Positions 28,643-38,345 of a DNA stretch of 64,000 bases are shown piece by piece. The translations under genes were made by a program, and so were the position numbers. The notes under the pieces are model-generated. The model was not told where the DNA came from and ran no database searches. It saw nothing but the letters and a program-made list of their open reading frames with translations. How positions within the stretch are numbered: the stretch's first letter is position 1; each line of letters starts with the position of its first letter. Source of the stretch: Nevskia ramosa DSM 11499 (GTDB taxonomy: Bacteria > Pseudomonadota > Gammaproteobacteria > Nevskiales > Nevskiaceae); assembly GCF_000420645.1 (NCBI RefSeq), contig NZ_ATVI01000013.1, positions 62,001 through 126,000 of the forward strand, in the 5' to 3' direction.

Positions 28643-29908
28643 CTACTCCTCGGCAGTCTCGCCGCGGCTCGCCGCCGTTGCCGGCTGACGCAGAAACGCT
28701 TCGATTTCGTCGATCCGGGACGACGCATCCTGGTAGCCGATGCGAATCAGTTCGCGGGTGTACTCGGCGTCGAACAACAGGTAGCTGGTCAGATCGGCGC
28801 TGCGTGCGTCCGGCGTGCCGAGCGCGTCGAGCAGATAGCGGACGGTGGCCGGAATCCGATGCTTCAGCGCATTGGCGATCACCGCCAGGTCTTCCGAGGG
28901 CGCGATCGCCAGCGGTTCGACGACCTTGATCGGCTCGCGCATCTTGCCGTTGACGGCTTCGCGGCTGGCCTCTGGCATCGCCGCGATCAGTTCGTTCATC
29001 CGGCGCAGGTGATCGAGATCGGCGTCGAGGTGATCGAGGAACACTGCGTTCATGAACACGCCGCAGATCTGCGACAGCGGCGGCCGGCGCAGAGTCATCG
29101 CATCGTCGTCACCGGCGTGCGCCAGTTCGGCGCGGGTCAGGTTGTCGGCGGCGGCGGAGCAGCGGATGCCGATCGCCAGCAGCCGGTTGGCGCCGAGGCG
29201 GATCGCCGGGCTCATCGGCGTGGTCAGCCGCAGCGCGCCATCGCCGAACCAGGCAGTGACGCCGTCGATCATCACCGGCGCCGGCGGAAACACGACCGGA
29301 ATCGAGGCCGAGGCACAGACGTGCTCGATGCCGATCTTGGTCGCCAGCGCCACCCGCCGGCTTTTCAACCATAACGGATGGCCCTTGCGGCCTTCGATGA
29401 AGGTGTAGGACTTGCCGGAGTGATAGCCGGTGGCGGTGACCGCCAGGGCATACAGCCGGCCGGCATCGATGGCCCGGCCGACGCCGCCGATCGGCAGATG
29501 CTCTTTCAGGAACGCCGGCAGCGGCGAGGTATCGAGCAGCGACGCGACCCGGCCGGCGCCGAAGTTCGCACCGGTCACCACGTCGAGCCCGAGCTTCCAG
29601 CCATTGCGCAGCAGCGCCCGGACATCGGTGCGATAGACCTGCTCGGTGCGCAGCTGCGACCACAGCCTGGCCAGGCGGCGCGTGGCGTCATGGAAGTCTT
29701 CGCTGCCACCGGCGATCAGGGTGCCGTTGATCGCGCCGGCCGAAGCGCCGGTGACGATCGGGAACGGCGACGGCCCGCCGCGCAAGGCCGGAATCTCGCC
29801 GATCCGCTTCAGCACGCCGGCCTGATAGGCGCCGCGCGAACCGCCGGCCGTCAGCACCAGACCGGTCTTGCGGCCGAAACGCCAGGCGGCGTCGACGTGG
29901 CCGGTCAT
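28643..29908 (-). CDS. Patatin-like phospholipase
   Basis: 421 residues. The catalytic dyad is Ser in GASAG (PIVTGASAGAINGTLIAGG) and Asp in FGDGA (about residue 215), with the glycine-rich oxyanion loop GGSRGAYQAGVL at the N-terminus. A C-terminal region of about 150 residues has no clear motif. There is no signal peptide, so it probably acts on cytoplasmic-side lipids. It is flanked by ureG and the secreted protease and does not look linked to urease. Confidence 0.88.
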   Translation of the reverse strand: MTGHVDAAWRFGRKTGLVLTAGGSRGAYQAGVLKRIGEIPALRGGPSPFPIVTGASAGAINGTLIAGGSEDFHDATRRLARLWSQLRTEQVYRTDVRALLRNGWKLGLDVVTGANFGAGRVASLLDTSPLPAFLKEHLPIGGVGRAIDAGRLYALAVTATGYHSGKSYTFIEGRKGHPLWLKSRRVALATKIGIEHVCASASIPVVFPPAPVMIDGVTAWFGDGALRLTTPMSPAIRLGANRLLAIGIRCSAAADNLTRAELAHAGDDDAMTLRRPPLSQICGVFMNAVFLDHLDADLDHLRRMNELIAAMPEASREAVNGKMREPIKVVEPLAIAPSEDLAVIANALKHRIPATVRYLLDALGTPDARSADLTSYLLFDAEYTRELIRIGYQDASSRIDEIEAFLRQPATAASRGETAEE

Positions 29909-30045
29909 GGTTGCGGCGGCAGCGTGGCGCTGCGTTTCCTGCTCGTGTGCATGGGCGTCTCCTCACACGGCGGATCGCCGTGTCGCTATGTCCGGAGATC
30001 GAGCAAAACAGGTGCCATCAGCCCCGCTACCCTTCGCGCGCCCAT

Positions 30046-30077
30046 GAAAAACCCCCGCCTCCAGGCAGCGGCGAGGG
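30046..30077 (-). terminator. Terminator after the secreted protease
   Basis: Reading on the minus strand, a GC-rich imperfect stem (CCCTCGCC / GGCGGGGG) is followed by TTTTT, 18 bases after the protease stop codon. Confidence 0.65.
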
Positions 30078-30094
30078 TCGGAAACCGGACTTGA

Positions 30095-33000
30095 TCAGCT
30101 GCCCTTGCCGGTCAGCGTGACGACCGTGGGACTGCCCGGCGCGTTGCTGGTGATGGTGATGCTGCCGCTGCGGTTGCCGGTGACGGTGGGCTTGAAGGCT
30201 CCGATCAATGTGCAGGTCTTGCCAGATTCCAGGAAGCGCGGGCAGTTGTGAGTGCCGGAGAAATCACCAGTGACCACGATGCCCTGGATCTCCAGCGCGC
30301 TGGTACCGCTGCTGGTGATGAGCAGATTGCGGTGGCCGCTGCTGTTGCCGACTTTCACCGTGCCGAAGTCGTAGCTCGAAACACTGGTCTCGATGGCCGG
30401 CCCCACCGGCGGTGTCCGGGTGGTGCTGGTGAAGGTGTCGGATACGCCGCCCACCGTCAGCCGGGTGTCGGTATCGGTGGAAAATTGCGCCGATGAGGTG
30501 TGGCGCACGCATACCGTCTGATCCTTGCCGATGATGCCGGGCTCGGTGGTGTAGGTGGCGGTGCAACCGATCGAGTAGCTGCCGCCGTCGACCGAGATCG
30601 TCGCGTCAGCCTTGAGGCCGGTGATGCTTGCCGGTGCGGAGGTGATCCGGCTACTCCGCGCAACATCACGCTGATCGACGAAGCGGAAGGCGCCGCCAGG
30701 CGCGGCCTGCACGTCGCAAGCCGCACCGGCGATCAGCAGGGAGAAAGCTCTCACGCGGCCGCTGTCCTGCGTGGTGGTATCGGTCACCCGCAGCAGCCAG
30801 GTGCCGTTGCCGTTCTCGCCATCGAAACCCGACAGGGCCGATGCCGGCCGGAACGAGCCGCGCCAGGGCGCATTGGCGGCGGCGATGTTCTGGATGCTGA
30901 TGCCGGCGCTTTCGTCGTCCAGCGTCGTCTGGCAGAAGTTGTTGCCGCCATTGCCGGTGCCGCCCGGGCTGTTCATCAGCCGGATCACCGTGCCTGCGGG
31001 CGATACCAGACGGACGATCAGATCGCCGACGAAGCTGTGGGCAATGCCGACGGTGGTCGCACCGAGATTCGCCGTGCAGCTGCTGCCATCGATGCGGAAG
31101 TCGATATCGTTCACCGCGCCGCTGAGGCCGGAAACCGCCAGCGGGATGTCGATACCCGCCGCGCCGCCGTCCGGAATCGGGACTTCAGCGCCGGTATAGC
31201 GGAAGGTCACCGGCGTACCGGGTGCACCGGTGTTCGCTGATAGCGGAAAGGCCGGCGGAGTGATGACGCTGCCGGCATAGCTGGAAGCTGCGGAGAAGTT
31301 GATCACGCGGCCGCAGGGGAAGGTGGATTCGACGCGGAAGGTGAAGCCGCTGGTATTCGCGGCGCTGGATCCCGGCGCAATGTTCGGGTAGGCCGAGTCG
31401 GCGTTGACAATCGTGACGCCCGACGTCGAGCTGCTCAGGCTGACCCTTACCGAGCTGGCAGTGGCGCCGCCCTGGTTGGTCAACGGCAGCGACACGGACC
31501 AGGTTTCGTTGGGCTCGATGAAGGCATCGCCATCGCCGCTGACCTGGGTGAACACCGCCTTGCCCGGCAACAGCAGGGGCCGTGGCTGCGCGCCGCCAGC
31601 CTGCAGTGCCGGCATCGGCATGACGATGCCGGCGCCGGTGACGTTGTCGACGCCAGGGGCTTCGATATCGATCGCGGTGGAGATCATCAGGTTGCGGATT
31701 TCCGCCATCGACAATGTCGGCAACGCGCTCTTGAGCAGGCCGGCAATCGCTGCGGCATGAGGGGCTGCGGCCGAAGTGCCGAAGAAAGTCGAGAAGCCCG
31801 GGGCCGCGGTCGATACGCCGTCAGCGGCGGTCAGATCCGGTTTCTGGCGGACACGGCCGCCGGTGATCGTGCGATTGCCCGGCGTCAGCTCCGCGCCGCC
31901 CGGACTCAGGATGATCCGGCGCGGGCCATCCGAGCTGAAGGTTTCGGAGACATTGCCGCTGCTGAACAGATTCGGGAACGGTCCCTCGCCTGGTGGCGTG
32001 CTGTACGCCTCGCCGGCTGGCGTGGCGGCGGTGCTGAAGGCATTGATCGTCGCGCTGTGGCCGCGGGTGGCGCCGGAGGTTGCCAGCGCCCGATCCAGCC
32101 GGCCGCGGAACAGGATCAGATTGAATGCCGGAGCACTGCTGGTGTTCCCCTGACTGACCCGGGCGACCACCAGGCGCTCGCCGGGAAACGCACCCTTGTC
32201 CAGCATCTCGACCGGAAAGTCGTCGCCGCCCGAACCGTTCTGGGTATCGGTGCTGGCGTCGAAGACCTTGGTCAGCGCGCCGTCCAGGTCATAGAGATCG
32301 TAGTCGGTCGAGGCCAGGCCCTGAGTCGCGTTGTAGTGCTCGGCCCAGATCAGGATGGCCGGCGTACCGGCGTTGCCACTTTCGACCCGGATCGAGTTGC
32401 TGCCATCGCCGAAATCATGCAGCACGCCGGCGCTGGCCAACACCGGCGGAACAGCTGCGACGCTGGGCTTGAAATTGCCTTCCCAGGTGCCGGAAGTGCC
32501 GTCTTTCAGATTGCCTTCGTTGCCGGCCGACGAGAAATACAGCACGCCATTGCCGGTGACGGTATTCACCGACTGGGCGATCGGACCATCCTGGAACGGT
32601 GATTCGTCGAGATAGAGGATGTCGTCGACGATGATCGTGCAGCCGGCCGTGGCCAGATCAAGGATGTTCTGCGCGAACGAGGGTGCGCTGGTGAAGGCGG
32701 TGGCGAAACCCAGACGCGCCTGCGGTGCGAGGTCGTGGACGATTTCCAGCATCGCCGTGCCTTCATCTCCGGTGCCGGTCTGCCCCGGCAGCACGAACAG
32801 GCGATCGCCGTCCGGCAGATCGCCCGATGCCTGGGATGCCGCCAGCGAGGTCACGCCATCGGACAGCACGCAGATGGTCTGACCGGCACCGGTGGTGCCG
32901 AAGCTGTTCCGGGCGGTATCCGCGTCATGAACGCGAAGCCCCTGCGAGCGATTCAGCGCATTGGTGAAGGCACCAGGCGTGCGGCTCGACGAACTGGCGA

Positions 33001-33562
33001 CCGGGCCTGGCGTCTGCGGCGCGGCATGGGTCCGCGCTGGGATCGCGAGGCGGACTCGGAGAATTTCGTCCATTGCCGACAGTGCTTCGACGGCTTTCAT
33101 CGGCACCCTGGCGCGCACCGTGCGGCTGCCGTAGACCAGGCCCTTGTCGGTGAGGATCGTGGCGTCGAGCTCGACCAGCTGCTGCCACACCGCCCGCACG
33201 GCATCGGGCCTGGTGATGATCAGATCGACCAGCACGCGGCCATCGGCTTCCGGCGTGACATAACGAAAGTCCGGCAGCGCGGACGTTTCCACATCACCAC
33301 GCTGCTTCTTCAGGGCCAGGAACAGGCGCGAGTCGATCTTCTGCTGGGTCGCGGTCTTCGATGCCTTGATCTGATTGAGCACGGCGATCTGCGCCGCGGC
33401 GCTCGGCTGGAGCTGCAAACCGGCCTGCTGCGCAGAGGCCGCATTGGGCAGCGATATCAGTGTTCCTGCGATCAAGGAGGCGGCTGTAATACGCAAGCTT
33501 GCAACGAACTTGTCGCGTCGCGCGCAGCGATGATGAAGTGGATGTCGATTCAGCTTGGCCAT
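30095..33562 (-). CDS. Large secreted S8/S53-like serine peptidase with P domain and C-terminal Ig-like domain
   Basis: 1155 residues. A signal peptide (about 20-44, cut ASA/QQ) is followed by a propeptide-like region to about 210. The catalytic domain covers about 225-645, with Asp in ICVLSDGV (D235), oxyanion Asn in SSAGNEGN, and Ser in GTSAAAPHAAAIAGL (S597). The usual His motif (HGTHVAG) is replaced by GDEGTAMLEIVHDLAP, so a Glu (E267) takes its place, as in the Ser-Glu-Asp sedolisin-like group. After it come a P/proprotein-convertase domain (about 795-945) and a terminal Ig-like ASH (choice-of-anchor D) domain (about 1055-1155). No sortase or GPI-type anchor is visible. Substrate unknown. 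Confidence 0.8.
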   Translation of the reverse strand: MAKLNRHPLHHRCARRDKFVASLRITAASLIAGTLISLPNAASAQQAGLQLQPSAAAQIAVLNQIKASKTATQQKIDSRLFLALKKQRGDVETSALPDFRYVTPEADGRVLVDLIITRPDAVRAVWQQLVELDATILTDKGLVYGSRTVRARVPMKAVEALSAMDEILRVRLAIPARTHAAPQTPGPVASSSSRTPGAFTNALNRSQGLRVHDADTARNSFGTTGAGQTICVLSDGVTSLAASQASGDLPDGDRLFVLPGQTGTGDEGTAMLEIVHDLAPQARLGFATAFTSAPSFAQNILDLATAGCTIIVDDILYLDESPFQDGPIAQSVNTVTGNGVLYFSSAGNEGNLKDGTSGTWEGNFKPSVAAVPPVLASAGVLHDFGDGSNSIRVESGNAGTPAILIWAEHYNATQGLASTDYDLYDLDGALTKVFDASTDTQNGSGGDDFPVEMLDKGAFPGERLVVARVSQGNTSSAPAFNLILFRGRLDRALATSGATRGHSATINAFSTAATPAGEAYSTPPGEGPFPNLFSSGNVSETFSSDGPRRIILSPGGAELTPGNRTITGGRVRQKPDLTAADGVSTAAPGFSTFFGTSAAAPHAAAIAGLLKSALPTLSMAEIRNLMISTAIDIEAPGVDNVTGAGIVMPMPALQAGGAQPRPLLLPGKAVFTQVSGDGDAFIEPNETWSVSLPLTNQGGATASSVRVSLSSSTSGVTIVNADSAYPNIAPGSSAANTSGFTFRVESTFPCGRVINFSAASSYAGSVITPPAFPLSANTGAPGTPVTFRYTGAEVPIPDGGAAGIDIPLAVSGLSGAVNDIDFRIDGSSCTANLGATTVGIAHSFVGDLIVRLVSPAGTVIRLMNSPGGTGNGGNNFCQTTLDDESAGISIQNIAAANAPWRGSFRPASALSGFDGENGNGTWLLRVTDTTTQDSGRVRAFSLLIAGAACDVQAAPGGAFRFVDQRDVARSSRITSAPASITGLKADATISVDGGSYSIGCTATYTTEPGIIGKDQTVCVRHTSSAQFSTDTDTRLTVGGVSDTFTSTTRTPPVGPAIETSVSSYDFGTVKVGNSSGHRNLLITSSGTSALEIQGIVVTGDFSGTHNCPRFLESGKTCTLIGAFKPTVTGNRSGSITITSNAPGSPTVVTLTGKGS

Positions 33563-33768
33563 GGAGGCGCCCTCAATTCTATTGCCCCGACTCTAACGCC
33601 TCGACCCGCTTTCGGCCGCTCGGGGAAGAGCGCAGCGCTGGGGATCTGTGCACGGCCACAGCCGAAACGCCCGCTGGCCCGGGATCACTCCTTTGTTCTG
33701 CAAGGCTTTTGTAGGCGCCGAACGGCTCGTGTGCCAGCCGATTTCCCGGCTGCCAGCCCGCCCTGTGC

Positions 33769-34473
33769 TCAGGAGCGGAACAGCCGCGAATACTGCGATT
33801 CGTGGCGGGCGCTGGCGATGCCCTGCATCGGGCTGGCGATGCCGATGTCGTCGTCATCGATGGTTGCCGCGGTTTCGACGATCTCCGGAATCCGCTCGAT
33901 CAACTGGCCGAGCAGGCGCTGGCCGGCGCTCTGGCCGAGCGGCACCAGCTTGATCGCGGCCAGCACCTGGTTCTCGCACCAGCTCCACAGATAGCCGGTG
34001 GCTGCGTCCTGGGCACAGATATCCCAGCGCACGGCGGCCAGCGCGAACAGCGCGGCATGGCTGGCGTCGACATTGCCGATCCAGGCCTTGGCTTCCTCGA
34101 TGCCGTGCTCGATCAGTACTCGCGCGAGGGCCGAACCCAGATGCCGGTCTTCGGCGCGCAGCTCGGCAGTTTCGCGGGCGGCGATCAGCCGCGCGCTGAG
34201 CCGCATGGCGCGCGCCGGGCGCTTGTCGGTCCAGGCCCCGTCGCTCCAAACGCTGTGCAGGCGCAGCAGCATCGGCAGATCGAGCGTGCCGACCGACTGC
34301 GCCGCCAGGCCGGCGATCCAGTCGCCGGCGGTCGCCGCATCGACGACCAGCCGCCGTTCGACCGCATCCTCCAGCCCTTGCGAAAAATGGAAACTGCCGA
34401 TCGGCAGCGCCGGGCTGGTCAGATTCAGCAAGCGCAGCAGCGCCGTGCCGCCGGCGGCACCATGACCGTACAT
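33769..34473 (-). CDS. ureF: Urease accessory protein UreF
   Basis: 234 residues, helical. It forms the UreD-UreF-UreG pre-activation complex on apo-urease. ALLRLLNLTSPALPIGSFHFSQGLE is the family opening. The start lies five bases after ureE. It ends the cluster; ureG, which normally follows, is absent here and lies 5.3 kb away on the other strand. The 206 bases between it and the protease start hold no gene I can see. Confidence 0.94.
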   Translation of the reverse strand: MYGHGAAGGTALLRLLNLTSPALPIGSFHFSQGLEDAVERRLVVDAATAGDWIAGLAAQSVGTLDLPMLLRLHSVWSDGAWTDKRPARAMRLSARLIAARETAELRAEDRHLGSALARVLIEHGIEEAKAWIGNVDASHAALFALAAVRWDICAQDAATGYLWSWCENQVLAAIKLVPLGQSAGQRLLGQLIERIPEIVETAATIDDDDIGIASPMQGIASARHESQYSRLFRS

Positions 34474-34478
34474 GCCGT

Positions 34479-34934
34479 TCAGCCGTGCCCGTGCGAATGA
34501 CCGTGGCCGTGGCCACCATACGCACCACCTTCCGGCTCGAACGGCGCTTCCTCGACAGTCACCGTGTAGCCCTGGCCGCGCAGCATTTCATCGAGCACAT
34601 GATCGTGGCGAAAGCGCAGCCAGCCGGCGCCGATCTGCACCGGCACATGGCGGTTGCCGAGGTGATAGCTGGCGCGCGCCAGCCGCCAGGGATCATCACA
34701 AGTGACGGTCGACACCACCTCGTCCATCGCGACGATCTCGACCACGCGGCCGTCGTCGGTGATCAGGTGATCGCCGCCGCGAAGCACCAGGCCGCGTTCG
34801 AGGCGCAGGCCCACTTCCTCGCCGGTCGACAGCTTCGTCAACTGGCGGCTGCGAGTGCGCAGATCGAACGGCAGTTCGATCTTGATGGTCGCGGCGTGGG
34901 CGCCGTCGCCGAGGCGTTTGGTGATGGTGAGCAT
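34479..34934 (-). CDS. ureE: Urease nickel metallochaperone UreE
   Basis: 151 residues. N-terminal peptide-binding domain and a C-terminal metal domain, finishing in a His-rich tail (GHGHGHSHGHG) that binds several nickel ions. The start MLTITKRL is 21 bases after ureC. Confidence 0.95.
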   Translation of the reverse strand: MLTITKRLGDGAHAATIKIELPFDLRTRSRQLTKLSTGEEVGLRLERGLVLRGGDHLITDDGRVVEIVAMDEVVSTVTCDDPWRLARASYHLGNRHVPVQIGAGWLRFRHDHVLDEMLRGQGYTVTVEEAPFEPEGGAYGGHGHGHSHGHG

Positions 34935-34955
34935 CAGTTATCGATGGATGGGCAT

Positions 34956-36656
34956 TCAAAACAGGAAATAGCGCTGCGCCAGCGGCAACACCGCCGCCGG
35001 CTCGCAACGCAGGCGCACGCCATCGGCACGCACCTCGTAGGTCTGCGCGTCGACCTCGATCTTCGGTTGATAGTCGTTGAGGATCAGATCGCGCTTGCGG
35101 ATCGCGCGGGTGTTCTTGCAAGCGACCAGGCGCTTGCTCAAGCCCAGCTTGTCGCGCAGCCCCGCATCGAGTGCGGCTTGCGACACGAAGCTCACCGAAG
35201 TCTCGGCGATCGCGCGGCCGAAGGCGCCGAACATCGGCCGGTAGTGCACCGGCTGCGGCGTCGGGATCGAGGCATTCGGATCGCCCATCGGCGCGGCGAC
35301 GATCATGCCGCCCTTGATGATCATCGACGGCTTGGCGCCGAAGAACGCCGGTCGCCACATGACCAGATCGGCCAGCTTGCCGACTTCGATCGAGCCGACC
35401 TCATGGGCCACGCCATGGGTGATCGCCGGGTTGATCGTGTACTTGGCGATGTAGCGGCGGACGCGGAAATTGTCGTGACGATCCGGATCGGGCCCAAGCG
35501 GGCCGCGCTGGGTTTTCATCTTGTGCGCGGTCTGCCAGGTGCGGGTGATGACTTCGCCGATCCGGCCCATCGCCTGGCTGTCGGACGAGATCATCGAGAA
35601 CGCGCCGAGGTCATGCAGGATGTCTTCGGCGGCGATGGTCTCGCGGCGGATGCGCGATTCGGCGAAGGCCACGTCTTCCGGAATGCCCGGATCGAGGTGG
35701 TGGCAGACCATCAGCATGTCGAGGTGTTCGTCGACCGTGTTCACCGTGTACGGCCGCGTCGGGTTGGTCGACGAGGGCAGCACATTGGCTTCGCCGCAGG
35801 CGCGGATGATGTCTGGTGCGTGACCGCCGCCGGCGCCTTCCGTGTGATACGTGTGGATCGCACGACCCTTGAACGCGGCGAGCGTGGCTTCGACGAAGCC
35901 GGACTCGTTCAGCGTGTCGGTATGGATCGCCACCTGCACGTCGTACTGCTCGGCAACGTTCAGGCAGTTGTCGATCGCCTTCGGCGTGGTGCCCCAGTCC
36001 TCGTGCAGCTTCAGGCCCATGGCGCCGGCTTCGAGTTGTTCCTCCAGCGCGCCGGGCAACGACGCATTGCCCTTGCCGAGCAAACCGAAGTTGATCGGCA
36101 AGCCTTCCACTGCCTGCAGCATCCGCGCGAGATGCCACGGCCCTGGCGTGCAGGTGGTCGCATTGGTGCCGGTCGCAGGGCCGGTGCCGCCGCCGATCAT
36201 CGTCGTGGTGCCGGACATCATCGCGTCCTCCACCTGCTGCGGGCAGATGAAGTGGATGTGAGCGTCGATCGCGCCTGCAGTGATGATCTGGCCTTCGCCG
36301 GCGATGATCTCGGTGCCCGGGCCGATGACGATGTCGACACAAGGCTGCACGTCCGGATTGCCGGCCTTGCCGATGCCGCTGATCCGCCCGGCCTTGATGC
36401 CGATATCGGCCTTGACGATGCCCCAGTGATCGACGATCACGACGTTGGTGATGACGGTATCGGCGGTGAACGCGCTGAGCCGCTGGCTCTGGCCCATGCC
36501 GTCGCGAATCACCTTGCCGCCGCCGAAGCTCACCTCGTCGCCGTAGATCGTGTGATCGCGCTCGATCTCGATGATCAGCGCGGTATCGGCCAAGCGCAGA
36601 CGGTCGCCCGTGGTCGGGCCGTAGAGGCTGGCGTAGTCGGCTCTGCTGATCTTCAC
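34956..36656 (-). CDS. ureC: Urease alpha subunit
   Basis: Catalytic subunit, 566 residues, normal length. Nickel ligands: HIHF early on, carbamylated Lys in [31 protein letters not shown] and the Asp in SSDSQAMGR; the active-site flap is [21 protein letters not shown]. Hydrolyses urea to ammonia and carbamate. It starts inside the last codons of ureB (4-base overlap). Confidence 0.98.
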   Translation of the reverse strand: MKISRADYASLYGPTTGDRLRLADTALIIEIERDHTIYGDEVSFGGGKVIRDGMGQSQRLSAFTADTVITNVVIVDHWGIVKADIGIKAGRISGIGKAGNPDVQPCVDIVIGPGTEIIAGEGQIITAGAIDAHIHFICPQQVEDAMMSGTTTMIGGGTGPATGTNATTCTPGPWHLARMLQAVEGLPINFGLLGKGNASLPGALEEQLEAGAMGLKLHEDWGTTPKAIDNCLNVAEQYDVQVAIHTDTLNESGFVEATLAAFKGRAIHTYHTEGAGGGHAPDIIRACGEANVLPSSTNPTRPYTVNTVDEHLDMLMVCHHLDPGIPEDVAFAESRIRRETIAAEDILHDLGAFSMISSDSQAMGRIGEVITRTWQTAHKMKTQRGPLGPDPDRHDNFRVRRYIAKYTINPAITHGVAHEVGSIEVGKLADLVMWRPAFFGAKPSMIIKGGMIVAAPMGDPNASIPTPQPVHYRPMFGAFGRAIAETSVSFVSQAALDAGLRDKLGLSKRLVACKNTRAIRKRDLILNDYQPKIEVDAQTYEVRADGVRLRCEPAAVLPLAQRYFLF

Positions 36657-36973
36657 GAGGCTTTCTCCAGGGCGCCCTCGACCTTGCCCTGAAAGCCGTG
36701 AACGATGCGATCACCGGCATAGGCGACCAGTTCGATATTGCGTTCCTGGCCCGGCTCGAAGCGCACTGCGGTGCCGGCCGGAATGTTCAGCCGGAAGCCG
36801 CGCGCAGCGGCGCGATCGAAGTGCAGCGAGTCATTGGTCTCGAAGAAGTGATAGTGCGAGCCGACCTGGATCGGCCGGTCGCCGACATTCGCCACGCGCA
36901 GACTCACGGTCTCGCGGCCGGCATTGAGTTCGATGTCGGGCCCATCCAGAGGCAGCAGTTCGCCGGGGATCAT
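36653..36973 (-). CDS. ureB: Urease beta subunit
   Basis: 106 residues. Typical motifs: [38 protein letters not shown] and [24 protein letters not shown]. Structural subunit, separate from ureA as in most proteobacteria. Spacing to ureA is 10 bases. Confidence 0.97.
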   Translation of the reverse strand: MIPGELLPLDGPDIELNAGRETVSLRVANVGDRPIQVGSHYHFFETNDSLHFDRAAARGFRLNIPAGTAVRFEPGQERNIELVAYAGDRIVHGFQGKVEGALEKAS

Positions 36974-36983
36974 CTGTCGCGCC

Positions 36984-37286
36984 TCAAGGAATCGGGTTGT
37001 GGACGGTCACGAGCTTGGTGCCGTCCGGAAAAGTCGCTTCCACCTGCACGTCCGGAATCATTTCGGCGATGCCGTCCATGACCTCGTCGCGGCTCAGCAG
37101 GGTGGTGCCATAGCTCATCAGCTCGGCGACCGACTTGCCGTCGCGCGCGCCTTCGAGGATCGCTGCCGAGATGTAGGCGATCGCTTCCGGGTAGTTCAGT
37201 TTCACGCCGCGCGCCTTGCGCCGTTCGGCGACCAGGCCGGCGGTGAAGATCAGCAGCTTGTCCTTCTCGCGGGGACTCAGTTCCAT
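36984..37286 (-). CDS. ureA: Urease gamma subunit
   Basis: 100 residues; begins [27 protein letters not shown], the family pattern, and ends [11 protein letters not shown]. Structural subunit. A 27-base hairpin lies between it and ureD. Confidence 0.97.
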   Translation of the reverse strand: MELSPREKDKLLIFTAGLVAERRKARGVKLNYPEAIAYISAAILEGARDGKSVAELMSYGTTLLSRDEVMDGIAEMIPDVQVEATFPDGTKLVTVHNPIP

Positions 37287-37315
37287 TTCGCACCGTCTCT
37301 GATGTCACAAGTTCT

Positions 37316-37342
37316 TGTAGGTCGGCCCGTGGCCGACCTACA
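37316..37342. repeat. Perfect hairpin between ureD and ureA
   Basis: A 12-bp perfect stem TGTAGGTCGGCC / GGCCGACCTACA with a three-base CGT loop. It has no T-tract; it may stabilise mRNA ends or be an extragenic repeat. It would lie in the ureDABCEF transcript. Confidence 0.7.
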
Positions 37343-37350
37343 GTTTCGTA

Positions 37351-38202
37351 TCACGTCGCCCAGATGCGCGGCAGCACCGCTTCGCGCTGCATCAGCCGGG
37401 GCCGCAGGGTTCGCCACAGATGCATCAAGGTTCGCATCGCCGCGTCGGTCTGTCGCGCCAGCACGCGGCCGATCAGCACACCATCGACGAGGCTGATGCC
37501 GAGGGTCACGTCATCATGACTGGCGACTGACGCAAGCGCCGCATCGACATCCGCCGAGCTTGCCGGGCACGCGACGAAGGTGCCGAGCACCGGCAGATCG
37601 GCCAGGCCCCAGGCGGCCTTGAACGCCGGGCCGCCGCCCGCCAGCCGCAGGCGATCGATCAGCAGCGGTCGATCATCCCGCCACAGCTCCAGGCTCTGGT
37701 GGCTGACACCGCTGTCGAAGCGCTCGCCGCGTGCGGCGAGACCATAAGCGCCGAGATCCCAGCCGATGTAGCGCGAGTCGGCATCGAGCCGGATCACCGT
37801 TTGCTGACGGACGACGGCGCCCGGGTAGTAGATGGTTTCCTGTGGCAGCCATTCGAGCGCTGCGGCGTTGAGGCGGATATCGATCTTCTGCCGCGCTTCG
37901 GGCCCGGCGCTGCGATAGAACTTGCCGGCGGCCGGCGTCGTCAGCAGCGCATGGGCGCCAGCGCTGGCGTTGAAGCGCAGGTCCAGGCGATCACCGCCGA
38001 CGACGCCGCCCGGTGGATGGACGACATAGACATTGCAGACCGGGCCGTCCGGATAGAACGGCCGCTGTACCCGCAGCGGGCCGAGATGGCGGCGATGGGC
38101 GAGGGTGGTGCGTGCCGCGCCGCCGATGAAGCCAAGCTCAAGTTCGGCCTGCCAGCCACGACTTGCCGACGGCACCGCCGATTCCGGAAGCGCGGCGGTC
38201 AT
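37351..38202 (-). CDS. ureD: Urease accessory protein UreD
   Basis: About 283 residues; scaffold for UreF and UreG on apo-urease. Family pattern: WQAELELGFIGGAARTTLAHRRHLGPLRVQRPFYPDG, HPPGGVVGGD and TPAAGKFYRS. I start at MTAALPES: an earlier ATG (38223) lies within the dispersed repeat at 38211-38300 and is probably not native. Confidence 0.94.
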   Translation of the reverse strand: MTAALPESAVPSASRGWQAELELGFIGGAARTTLAHRRHLGPLRVQRPFYPDGPVCNVYVVHPPGGVVGGDRLDLRFNASAGAHALLTTPAAGKFYRSAGPEARQKIDIRLNAAALEWLPQETIYYPGAVVRQQTVIRLDADSRYIGWDLGAYGLAARGERFDSGVSHQSLELWRDDRPLLIDRLRLAGGGPAFKAAWGLADLPVLGTFVACPASSADVDAALASVASHDDVTLGISLVDGVLIGRVLARQTDAAMRTLMHLWRTLRPRLMQREAVLPRIWAT

Positions 38203-38210
38203 GGCAACCC

Positions 38211-38300
38211 GTAGGGTGGGCAAGCTTCACCTGCCCACCGATTCGCCAAGCTTCGACGGACTGCGCGCCCGCGTCGGCAGATGAAGCCTGCCCACCCTAC
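38211..38300. repeat. Dispersed inverted repeat, copy 1
   Basis: Ends are GTAGGGTGGGC and GCCCACCCTAC, inverted; the interior has TGCCCACCGATTCGC and GGCAGATGAAGC. A second copy lies at 52577-52662. It fills the gap between urtE and ureD, so it may affect readthrough from the urea transporter to urease. Confidence 0.8.
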
Positions 38301-38345
38301 GGGGCCGTGTTGGTTGGCGGTCATGCCGCAGTGTGCCCGTTTCGC

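Noticed and set aside
34485-36692. A 735-codon open frame antisense to ureE and ureC
   Set aside because: Shadow of the urease genes; same composition bias as the other antisense frames.
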